Shown here in pieces: positions 6,194-13,059 of a stretch of 18,648 bases of DNA. Every line of letters begins with the position of its first letter. Within the stretch, counting starts at the first letter, position 1. The notes under the pieces are model-generated. The model was not told where the DNA came from. It was given only the letters and a program-made list of their open reading frames with translations, and searched no databases. Made by a program: the position numbers and the translations under genes. The DNA is from CAYLOP01 sp964385305. Its GTDB lineage: Bacteria; Chloroflexota; Anaerolineae; Anaerolineales; E44-bin32. The stretch lies in the NCBI GenBank assembly GCA_964385305.1, contig CAYLOP010000052.1, positions 1-18,648 of the forward strand. Direction: 5' to 3'.

Positions 6194-7561
6194 TTAGATG
6201 GCGGTGGGCATCCCTGGCGGCCAGCCGTTGTCGAAGCAGTAGTAGAAGTCCTGCTTCGGCAAGCGGAAGTCCTCCACGTCACGCCGAACCGAAGCGGTGT
6301 CCTCACTCTCCACTAATATGCGCGCCATGAAACCGGCGATCGTCGCCATGTCCTCTTCGGTCATACCCAGGCGCGTGACCTCGATCGTACCCATCCGCAA
6401 TCCGCTGGGGCGGTCCCAATTCTCAGCCGTATCCGAGGGGATGAGGTTCTTGTTGGTGATGATGCTGGCCTCCGCCAGGCGATGGGCGACCTCCAGCCCG
6501 CCGCCGAATCGCCCCACATCGGCAACCACTTGGTGCGTACGCGTATACCCGCGCTGCGACGCCAGCATGGGAATACCGCGTTCGTCCAGGGACTTACCGA
6601 GCGCCTGGGCGTTCTTCACGATCTGCGCCATATAGACGTTCCCGAACTCGATTATCTCCGCCGCCGAGACGGCCAACGCCGCCACACGGTTCACCTGGTG
6701 AGTCGCAACCAGTACGGGGAAAATAGCCGTCGTGAGAGGCTCGGTCAGAGCGGGGTCGTTCCACATCAGCATGCCGCTCTGTGGGCCGCTGAAGGTCTTG
6801 CCGGCCGACCCTGTCAGCACCACAGCGCCTTCCGCCAGCGGGTCTTGAAACTGGCCTCCGGCGATCAAACCCGCCTGATGTGCGCCGTCGAAGATGAACT
6901 TCCCGCCCCATTCGGCTGCCACCTCGCTCATCTCGCGTACGGGGTAGGGGAACAGCGTCATCGACATGCCCATCACGATCAGTTTGGGGCGGATGCGCTG
7001 CGCCTCCTCGACGAACTTATCCATATCCACTTCCAGTTCGTCCGGATCGTAGGGGATGTCGTAGATCTCCAGCCCGCGCATGCCGGCCGGTCCGTCGGGG
7101 CGGTTACTGGAATGTCCGCCGAAGGGCTGAACGGCGGTCATGATGCGGTCTCCCGGCTGTGAGAGGGCGTGGTAGACGGCCATGTTGCCCAGCATGCTGC
7201 CCATCAGGCGATGATCAGCGTAGTTGCAGCGGAAGGCCTTCTTGAGTAGCTCGACGCAGAGCGCCTCGACCTCGTCGATGTACTGCGTGCCTGCGAACCA
7301 GCGATTGACCCGGCCGATATGCCCTTCCGCGGCGCGTGTTCCGATCTCAGCCGAAAGCAGGCGGCGCACCGTTGGGCTGGTGGGGGCTTCGGGCGCCAGC
7401 AGGTTGATGCAGCGCTTCCCGCGCCATTCTTCGTTGCGCTTTACGGCCGCCAGCACGGCATCGGCCATGTCTGCTGTGGATTCGGCGGAATCCAGGATGG
7501 CGCGAGCCTGTGCCAGGATCTCGGGATCATGTACTTCGAACTGGGGTTCTTGGGAAGTCAT
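6194..7561 (-). CDS. Divergent SHMT-family PLP-dependent enzyme
   Basis: Fold type I PLP enzyme (455 aa) related to serine hydroxymethyltransferase (PF00464). Recognisable are INLLAPEAPTSPTVRRLLSA and GSMLGNMAVYHALSQPGDR, the FGGH motif, FDGAHQAGLIAGG with Asp225 and His228 (PLP-binding Asp and following His), VLTGSAGKTFSGPQSGML with Lys255 as the likely Schiff-base lysine, and SGLRMGTIEVTRLGM, which carries the substrate-carboxylate Arg of the family. True SHMTs read T-T-T-H-K-T-L-R-G-P-R at the lysine; here the His before Lys is Gly and R-G-P-R is S-G-P-Q. The enzyme may be an SHMT-like aldolase, transaldolase or alpha-methylserine-type transferase. An AGGAG site lies 6 nt before the ATG. 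The gene is monocistronic or sits downstream of the membrane protein at 7806. Confidence 0.8.
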   Translation of the reverse strand: MTSQEPQFEVHDPEILAQARAILDSAESTADMADAVLAAVKRNEEWRGKRCINLLAPEAPTSPTVRRLLSAEIGTRAAEGHIGRVNRWFAGTQYIDEVEALCVELLKKAFRCNYADHRLMGSMLGNMAVYHALSQPGDRIMTAVQPFGGHSSNRPDGPAGMRGLEIYDIPYDPDELEVDMDKFVEEAQRIRPKLIVMGMSMTLFPYPVREMSEVAAEWGGKFIFDGAHQAGLIAGGQFQDPLAEGAVVLTGSAGKTFSGPQSGMLMWNDPALTEPLTTAIFPVLVATHQVNRVAALAVSAAEIIEFGNVYMAQIVKNAQALGKSLDERGIPMLASQRGYTRTHQVVADVGRFGGGLEVAHRLAEASIITNKNLIPSDTAENWDRPSGLRMGTIEVTRLGMTEEDMATIAGFMARILVESEDTASVRRDVEDFRLPKQDFYYCFDNGWPPGMPTAI

Positions 7562-7687
7562 CGTGGGCTCCTAAAGATGGTTGGTTGAAATACCGCTGTC
7601 AAGATCGCCATGGTGCGTTGATGTCATGCCGGGTTCGTTTTTTTACTGACCTGAATCGTGCGTCGAAGACCGCACTTGGGAAACACA

Positions 7688-7757
7688 ACCGGATGGAGGC
7701 AGCGTTTACACTGCATCCGGTACCGTACATTGTATAGTGAAATCCGCACTATGCGGG
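7688..7757 (-). promoter_or_regulatory. Promoter-leader region of the SHMT-like gene with two hairpins
   Basis: Read on the minus strand, CCGCA-tag-TGCGG (7757-7745) forms a short hairpin. Next comes a possible -10, TATACA (7736-7731), in the context CACTATACAATG, without a convincing -35. Then CCGGATGCAG (7720-7711) pairs with CTGC (7702-7699) and ATCCGG (7694-7689) across a 4-nt bulge. The first hairpin could end transcription of the membrane-protein gene whose stop is at 7806. The second would lie in the SHMT-gene leader. I could not match any known riboswitch class. Confidence 0.35.
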
Positions 7758-7805
7758 AATGATGATCGGCATAAATCTGGATGATGTTGTCAATGTGTCA
7801 GGCCG

Positions 7806-8771
7806 TCAGGATTTGGATTCAGTCCTTATCATAAAACTGGGCGCGGCGCGTGCGATCGAGACGAGCGTGAGGGCGAGCGGAATCCCGGACAGGACGGCGA
7901 GGTGGGCTCCGTGGACCGGTATGCCCTGCAGGAAAGTTATCTCGTAGGGCGGGAAATTCAACAACGTCAGGAGGTCCATCCACGTGGTCGTCGCAAGCGT
8001 GATCGTCCAGGAGAGGGCGATGAGAGAGAAGTAGAGCAGCGCACCCCACCAGGCCCATCGACTAATTCGCAGCGTGCCCCAGATGAGGACGATCAGGCAC
8101 AAGATCAGGATATCGAGCGCCGTGATCCCTGGAAGGCCGGTCAGCCAGGTCCCGAAGAGCGGGAAGCTGCCATTGAAGTAGATGAGCGTGTGGAGGACGA
8201 GTGTAAAAAATGCGTAAAGGATGCTCAACGCCAGGGCGGGAATGGGCAACCCTTCCAGCCAAGTCATTGAGGAATCATGCGCTTCCAACGTCCGACGGGT
8301 GGAATCGCTCTGGTAAAAGCGGTTTATGAGACTGGGCAGTAGGAGATAGGCGCCGATGAGCAGGATCGCGGCCAACAGAGCGACGATGAGCGGCGTCTCT
8401 TTGGAGGAGACCAAGACGGCGAAGGTGGCGACGATCAGCGGTAGGCCGGCCACGATCCAGAACTGGCGCAGGGCAAGGGCGAGCGTCACGGTCCAGCGGC
8501 GCAGCCTTAGGTGCGCATAGCCAAGTGGAAGGAGCAGGGCGGCGATGAAATAATAGCCTGTGATCTGGGCGGCCAGGTTCCCGAACATGAAGGATCCAAA
8601 ACGGAAGCCTTCGTATTGAAAGCGCCCGCCTTCCGAGAAGAGGTAGAAGCAGTACATCTCGATCGGACCAAAGAAGGCTGCGATGCCGCCTACAATCAGC
8701 AGGATGACGCCAATGTTTCGGAGAATGTGTGTGCGATCGGTGTATTCAGGATTGTCGTTGGTTGATTCCAT
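7806..8771 (-). CDS. Multi-spanning membrane protein of unknown function
   Basis: I do not recognise the family. The 321-aa product starts MESTNDNPEYTDRTHILRN and has about eight hydrophobic segments, among them IGVILLIVGGIAAFFGPIEM, the strongly hydrophobic TPLIVALLAAILLIGAYLLL, LALSILYAFFTLVLHTLIYF, ALDILILCLIVLIWGTLRIS and ALLYFSLIALSWTITLATTT. The loops hold no catalytic motif that I can see. The start at 8771 is chosen because GAGGGG lies 7 nt upstream; an in-frame ATG at 8810 would add 13 residues but lacks a ribosome binding site. A near-consensus -10 (TATACT) stands upstream at 8887-8882. The SHMT-like gene follows on the same strand after 244 nt. Confidence 0.75.
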   Translation of the reverse strand: MESTNDNPEYTDRTHILRNIGVILLIVGGIAAFFGPIEMYCFYLFSEGGRFQYEGFRFGSFMFGNLAAQITGYYFIAALLLPLGYAHLRLRRWTVTLALALRQFWIVAGLPLIVATFAVLVSSKETPLIVALLAAILLIGAYLLLPSLINRFYQSDSTRRTLEAHDSSMTWLEGLPIPALALSILYAFFTLVLHTLIYFNGSFPLFGTWLTGLPGITALDILILCLIVLIWGTLRISRWAWWGALLYFSLIALSWTITLATTTWMDLLTLLNFPPYEITFLQGIPVHGAHLAVLSGIPLALTLVSIARAAPSFMIRTESKS

Positions 8772-8859
8772 GTTTCGGCCCCTCACGTTTTTGTGTGTCC
8801 ATGGGAGCATTTAAGGCCGCGTTGCTGAACCTCGATGGCGGGTTCCTTACGTGTTGCGA

Positions 8860-8922
8860 CAGGTGACATCCAAGAGATTGTAGTATATATGCATTTTTGT
8901 TAGGTTTCCTACCTGTGCAGGT
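8860..8922. promoter_or_regulatory. Cluster of AGGT/ACCT half-sites around the divergent promoter
   Basis: CAGGTGAC (8860-8867), TTAGGT (8900-8905) and the dyad ACCTG-TG-CAGGT (8911-8922) surround the minus-strand -10 box. AGGT at 8902-8905 also pairs with ACCT at 8911-8914 across 5 nt. The arrangement looks like an operator for a dimeric regulator. The remainder of 8772-9081 has no gene I can support. A weak -10 (TAGAAT, 9036-9041) precedes tlyA. Confidence 0.35.
8882..8887 (-). promoter_or_regulatory. Likely -10 box of the membrane-protein gene
   Basis: On the minus strand the hexamer TATACT matches the sigma-A -10 consensus in five of six places, within the AT-rich context ATGCATATATACTACAAT, about 110 nt before the chosen ATG. 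The spaced -35 position reads AGGAAA, a poor match, so activation by a factor bound at the nearby palindrome is possible. Confidence 0.4.
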
Positions 8923-9035
8923 CACTCGGCTGAGTTTGAGAGGAGCTTTCAACGAATGGCTTAGACGCCCCGTCCCGACGCGTGGGTGACATGCACCCTC
9001 CTTCTCGGGCAGCTACCAGGGGCAGGGGATGATAG

Positions 9036-9041
9036 TAGAAT
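9036..9041 (+). promoter_or_regulatory. Possible -10 box of tlyA
   Basis: TAGAAT lies 40 nt before the tlyA ATG, with no clear -35. Similar TANAAT boxes precede lepA (TAAAAT, 9959-9964) and the flippase remnant (TACAAT, 11836-11841), each within about 45 nt of a start. Confidence 0.3.
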
Positions 9042-9081
9042 AGACACTGTGAGACGGAAATCGACTCACGGAAAGGAACGT

Positions 9082-9867
9082 ATGCCAAAAGTAGAACGCG
9101 TCGATCAACTGCTCGTGCAGCGCGGGCTGGCCGAGAGCCGCTCCCAGGCGCAGCGTCTGGTGATGGCGGGGCAGGTGCGCGCCGACGGCCAAACCGTGCA
9201 CAAACCCTCCCAGCGTGTGGCGACCGGCGCCCAGCTCGAGATCGAGCATAGGCCGCGCTTTGTATCGCGCGGCGGCGAGAAACTGGCCGCGGCGCTGGAA
9301 GCCTTTCCCGTTGAAGTGGCGGGCAAGGTCTGCGCCGACGTAGGCGCTTCCACGGGCGGGTTCACCGACTGTCTTTTACAGGCCAGCGCGGCCAAAGTCT
9401 ACACCATAGACGTCGGGCATGGCATCCTGCACTGGCGCATACGCCAGCATCCGCGTGTGGTGGTGATGGAGCGTACCAATGCCAGAGACCTCGAATCCCT
9501 TCCCGAGCCGGTCGGGCTGGCGACGGTGGATGCATCCTTCATCTCGCTACGCTTGCTGCTGCCGGTCATCCTCGGCTGGCTAACGCCGGGCGCCGACATT
9601 ATAGCGCTGGTGAAGCCGCAGTTTGAGGCCGGTCGTGAGGCGGTTGGCAAGGGGGGCGTGGTGCGTGATCCGGATGTCCATCGCCGTGTCCTGGTGGATG
9701 TCATGACGAGCGCGGCTGAGCATAGCCTCGGGCCGTTGGGCTTACTGCGTTCACCTTTGCTGGGACCGAAGGGCAACGTCGAATTCCTGCTCTGGTGCCG
9801 GCATGGCGCGGATGGCGTGGATCCCGAGACGCTCCTCAGGCAGGTTATCCCTGAAGAAGAAATATAA
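9082..9867 (+). CDS. tlyA: TlyA-family rRNA 2'-O-methyltransferase (S4 plus FtsJ-like domain)
   Basis: Family members methylate the 2'-OH of cytidines in 16S and/or 23S rRNA (C1409/C1920 in mycobacteria). The 261-aa product matches the usual length of about 270. Residues 1-60 form an S4 RNA-binding domain (VDQLLVQRGLAESRSQAQRL, then VRADGQTVHKPSQRV). FVSRGGEKL is the linker typical of TlyA, ADVGASTGGFTD (85-96) the SAM-binding motif, and ALVKPQFEAG (Lys178) with VGKGGVVRD the late motifs. The ATG at 9082 has AAAGGAA upstream and gives the standard MPKVERVDQL start; an in-frame ATG at 8986 would add 32 atypical residues. lepA follows after 119 nt on the same strand. Older annotations call this family hemolysin A; the rRNA methyltransferase role is better supported. 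Confidence 0.92.
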   Translation: MPKVERVDQLLVQRGLAESRSQAQRLVMAGQVRADGQTVHKPSQRVATGAQLEIEHRPRFVSRGGEKLAAALEAFPVEVAGKVCADVGASTGGFTDCLLQASAAKVYTIDVGHGILHWRIRQHPRVVVMERTNARDLESLPEPVGLATVDASFISLRLLLPVILGWLTPGADIIALVKPQFEAGREAVGKGGVVRDPDVHRRVLVDVMTSAAEHSLGPLGLLRSPLLGPKGNVEFLLWCRHGADGVDPETLLRQVIPEEEI

Positions 9868-9958
9868 GTGCATCTGCTAGGCAGCGCTCCAACCAGCTTG
9901 ACCCTGCCCGTGGGGCGGGAGTGGGCGGTTCTGCCTGTCGCCGCGCGCCTGCCTCGGG

Positions 9959-9978
9959 TAAAATTCAGGGTCTGGAGG
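9959..9978 (+). promoter_or_regulatory. Possible -10 box and ribosome binding site of lepA
   Basis: TAAAAT at 9959-9964 is a plausible -10, and GGAGG at 9974-9978 is a near-perfect Shine-Dalgarno 8 nt before TTG at 9987. The Shine-Dalgarno decides the unusual start codon. With the -10 so close, the leader would be only about 15 nt. Alternatively lepA is read through from tlyA. Confidence 0.45.
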
Positions 9979-9986
9979 ATCTTCTT

Positions 9987-11807
9987 TTGGTTGAATTCAA
10001 GGGCAATGTGGATGCATCGAAAATCCGCAATTTCTGCATCATCGCCCACATCGATCACGGCAAATCGACTCTCGCCGATCGCCTGCTGCAGCTTACCGGT
10101 ACGATATCCGACCGGGATATGACCGATCAGGTCCTGGACAGCATGGACCTGGAGCGCGAGAAGGGCGTCACGATCAAGGCTTCCGCAGTGCGCATGGCGT
10201 ACTGTGCTCTGGATGGTCAGGAATACATCCTGAATTTGATCGACACGCCTGGGCACGTCGACTTCGGCTACGAGGTGAGTCGGGCGCTGGAGGCATGCGA
10301 GGGTGCGTTGTTGGTGGTCGATGCCAGCCAGGGGATCGAAGCGCAGACGCTCGCCAACCTCTACCTGGCGTTGGATGCAAATCTGGAGATCATCCCCATC
10401 ATCAACAAGATCGATCTACCTGCCGCGAGGTCGGAGGAGGTGGCCGAGGAAGTAAGTGTCCTCCTTGGGGTGGAACGGGATGAGATCCTGATGATTTCGG
10501 CCAAGCAAGGCACCAATATCGAACCGGTTCTCGAAGCGGTCGTCGAACGTGTGCCGCCGCCGAGCGGTGATCTGGACGCGCCGCTGCGGGCTTTGATCTT
10601 CGACTCTCACTACGATTCCTATAAGGGCGTAATCGCCTATGTGCGTGTTGTGGACGGCGATGTGAAGCGCACCGATGAACTGCATCTCATGGAGACCGGT
10701 GTGGATGTCAGCCCCATGGAGGTGGGAATTTTCACGCCTGAGCTGAACCCGACAGATCAGATTTCGCTTGGCGAGGTAGGCTATATCGCAACCGGATTGA
10801 AGACGGTGCGGGAGTGTCATGTTGGAGATACCTTCACGTCCCGTGGAAATCCCGCATCCGGGCCGCTCCCCGGTTATCAGCACCCCAAGCCGATGGTGTT
10901 CGCCGGGTTCTACCCGACCGAGGGTGAAGCCTACGGGGAGCTGGCGGATGCACTTGAGAAGCTGCAGCTCAACGATGCAGCGTTGGTATACGAACCGGAG
11001 ACTTCACAAGCGTTGAACTACGGCTTCCGATGCGGCTTCTTAGGTCTTTTCCACATGGACATCATCCAGGAACGGCTGGAGCGCGAGCACGACATCCAGT
11101 TGATCGCTACGGCACCTTCGGTAAAGTATGAATTGCTTCTTCGAAGTGGGGAAGTCCAACGCATTGCCTCACCGGCCGACATGCCGGAGGCCGCTGAGAT
11201 TGCTGAGGTACGCGAACCGTGGATGCGCATCCAGGTCTTCACACCGGAAACGTATTACGGCACGGTCATGGAACTGGTCATCAAGCGCAGGGGTGTGTTT
11301 GTGGAGCAGGAGTACCCTACGCCGGGCAGGGTTGTGTTGCATTGCGATATCCCGCTTGCGGAGCTGATCGTCGATTTCTACGATCAATTGAAATCACGCA
11401 CCCGGGGCTATGCTTCGCTCGATTATCATTTCTCAAGTTACCGTGTGGATGACCTCGTCCGGCTGGAAGTCCTGTTGAACGGCGAACCGGTCGACGCGCT
11501 GGCTTTGATCGTGCATCGCCGGGATGCCTACTACAAAGGCCAAGCGATTGTTTCCAAGCTGAAGAAGCTTATCCCGCGCCAGCAGTTCGCCGTGCCAATC
11601 CAGGCGGCCATTGGGAAGCGGGTGATCGCCCGTGCGAACATCCCCGCGCTGCGCAAGAACGTCCTCGCTAAGTGTTATGGCGGCGACGTGACCCGCAAGC
11701 GCAAGCTGCTAGAAAAGCAGAAACGCGGCAAACGACGCCTGAAGCGGCTTGGAAACATCGATATACCGCAAGATGCCTTCCTCGCGGTTCTCCGGCTGGA
11801 GGACTGA
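9987..11807 (+). CDS. lepA: Elongation factor 4 (LepA), ribosome back-translocase GTPase
   Basis: Translational GTPase that acts on stalled or mispositioned ribosomes. The 606-aa product is close to the family's roughly 600. G1 is AHIDHGKST (20-28), G3 is DTPGHVDF (from 86), G4 is NKIDLPAA (near 140), and G5 is ISAKQG. The region KPMVFAGFYPTEGEAYGELADALEKLQLNDAAL is LepA-specific. The C-terminal block LDYHFSSYRVDDLVRLEVLLNGEPVDAL and the very conserved tail (KKLIPRQQFAVPIQAAIGKR, IARANIPALRKNVLAKCYGG, DVTRKRKLLEKQKRGKRRLK) are complete. The TTG start is preferred over ATG at 9921 because of the Shine-Dalgarno 8 nt upstream and the usual N-terminal length; a GTG at 10008 is a second option. 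No key residue is missing. Confidence 0.96.
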   Translation: MVEFKGNVDASKIRNFCIIAHIDHGKSTLADRLLQLTGTISDRDMTDQVLDSMDLEREKGVTIKASAVRMAYCALDGQEYILNLIDTPGHVDFGYEVSRALEACEGALLVVDASQGIEAQTLANLYLALDANLEIIPIINKIDLPAARSEEVAEEVSVLLGVERDEILMISAKQGTNIEPVLEAVVERVPPPSGDLDAPLRALIFDSHYDSYKGVIAYVRVVDGDVKRTDELHLMETGVDVSPMEVGIFTPELNPTDQISLGEVGYIATGLKTVRECHVGDTFTSRGNPASGPLPGYQHPKPMVFAGFYPTEGEAYGELADALEKLQLNDAALVYEPETSQALNYGFRCGFLGLFHMDIIQERLEREHDIQLIATAPSVKYELLLRSGEVQRIASPADMPEAAEIAEVREPWMRIQVFTPETYYGTVMELVIKRRGVFVEQEYPTPGRVVLHCDIPLAELIVDFYDQLKSRTRGYASLDYHFSSYRVDDLVRLEVLLNGEPVDALALIVHRRDAYYKGQAIVSKLKKLIPRQQFAVPIQAAIGKRVIARANIPALRKNVLAKCYGGDVTRKRKLLEKQKRGKRRLKRLGNIDIPQDAFLAVLRLED

Positions 11808-11870
11808 CGAGCGGCGGAGAATCGCACCTCAGGGGTACAATTGGCAGGAATTGCATATAGGCCCATACCT

Positions 11871-12227
11871 ATGAACAGTCGACGAAAAACCTATGTGGGC
11901 ATACTTTTGGGAGTCGCCGTCAGCGCGGCTGCGCTGACCATGGTGCTGCGCACAACACGCCTGGCGCTGCTTAGCTTAACCTGGGCGTTTTTAAACTGGG
12001 CGCTGGCGGGCGTAGACTACTGGCTTGTGCTGTGGGCGATCATCCCTGCGGCGGTGCCCTTATGGGTAAATTTCATGCTCACATTGACCCTGTTGCGTGT
12101 GGCGGTCCCGTCCTCACCGGGGTATATTGGGGTATTTGAAGCAGCTGGCTCAGGATCTCCCTGTAGGGAAACGGCGCGCGTATGCTCAACAGCCTTTGTG
12201 ATGGTCGACCGCATTATTCCGGCCTGA
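11871..12227 (+). pseudogene. Collapsed flippase-like membrane gene (LPG_synthase_TM/UPF0104 family)
   Basis: The frame has 118 codons where the family needs about 300-350. The start MNSRRKTYVGILLGVAVSAA, with 'ALLSLTWAFLNWALAGVDYW', resembles the first two helices of this family. It then jumps to IPAAVPLWVNFMLTLTLLRV and AVPSSPGYIGVFEAA (about 12102-12149), the signature of the penultimate region. The 200-odd residues between are missing, and after FEAA the expected helices are replaced by unrelated text (GSGSPCRETARV) up to the stop. This suggests an internal deletion plus loss of the 3' end, or an assembly collapse. In an intact form it would be a polytopic membrane protein, possibly moving lipid-linked intermediates, which fits the glycosyltransferases downstream. 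A weak -10 (TACAAT) stands 29 nt before the ATG; no clear ribosome binding site is visible. Confidence 0.65.
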
Positions 12228-12276
12228 CGGTTTATACCGGATCAACGCTCTCGAAGGAGAGTCGACGAACGATATC

Positions 12277-13059
12277 ATGACAAAGGACTATCTCTGGCTT
12301 AATTTGCGAGAATTACCATATTTTCGCTCGATCCTGCGGGCTGTGGAGGCGAGCTTTTACGAGAATCTCGACCTGCCGCATCCCATCCTGGATGTGGGAT
12401 CCGGAGACGGCCATTTCGCCGCCGTGGCGTTTGACGAGCAACTCGACATCGGTGTGGATCTGCATTGCAAATCGATGCGGGAGGCGCAGAGGCGGGGAAT
12501 GTATCGCTTGTTGCTAAGGTCTGACGGTGCGCGTATACCCTTGGCAAGCGAATCGGTCGCCAGCGCGGTGAGCAACTCCGTCCTCGAACACATGCCGCAG
12601 CTCGATGCAGTGTTAACGGAGGTGGGGCGAGTTTTACGTCCAGGTGCACCGTTTGTCTTCACGGTGCCCAATCCTGGTTACAAGACTGAATTGAGCGTAC
12701 CGCATGCATTCCGAAGATTCAAGCTTAAGGGCTTAGCGAAAGCATACGAGCGCTGGTTCATGTGGATGTCTCGCACGTACAATATGATGTATGAGGAGGA
12801 TTGGGTGCGTAGGCTCGCTCCAGCCGGTTTCGAGATCGAGCGCACCTTTCGTTACTTCTCGCCCGCCGCACTGCATACACTGGAGTGGGGGCATTACTTT
12901 GGTGCTCCTTGTATTCTGCCGCGTGTGGTGGCAGGGCGTTGGATCATCGCGCCCACACGCTGGAACCTGTGGTTGACCGACCGGCTGGTAAGACGCTACT
13001 ATCAGGAACCGCTGTCCGAGGAAGGGACCTATAGTTTTTACTTGGTGCGGAAAACATGA
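12277..13059 (+). CDS. Class I SAM-dependent methyltransferase (type 11)
   Basis: The 260-aa product has a Rossmann SAM-binding domain: motif I ILDVGSGDGHF (37-47), an acidic residue after strand 2 (IGVDLHCKSMREA), then SDGARIPLASESVASAVSNS, 'LEHMPQLDAVLTEVGRVLRP' and GAPFVFTVPN, typical of PF08241. The C-terminal half (MSRTYNMMYEEDWVRRLAPA, FEIERTFRYFSPAALHTLEW) is common in methyltransferases of surface-sugar clusters, but the acceptor is unknown. An AAGGAGA lies 16 nt before the ATG, which is far for a ribosome binding site. The stop overlaps the next start as ATGA, so it is co-translated with the GT39-like gene. I infer methylation of a sugar or a polyprenyl-linked glycan. Confidence 0.85.
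   Translation: MTKDYLWLNLRELPYFRSILRAVEASFYENLDLPHPILDVGSGDGHFAAVAFDEQLDIGVDLHCKSMREAQRRGMYRLLLRSDGARIPLASESVASAVSNSVLEHMPQLDAVLTEVGRVLRPGAPFVFTVPNPGYKTELSVPHAFRRFKLKGLAKAYERWFMWMSRTYNMMYEEDWVRRLAPAGFEIERTFRYFSPAALHTLEWGHYFGAPCILPRVVAGRWIIAPTRWNLWLTDRLVRRYYQEPLSEEGTYSFYLVRKT

Noticed and set aside
9399..10256. 285-codon minus-strand frame opposite tlyA and the lepA start
   Set aside because: It is antisense to two strongly conserved genes, of low-complexity Arg/Ser composition, with no family motifs.
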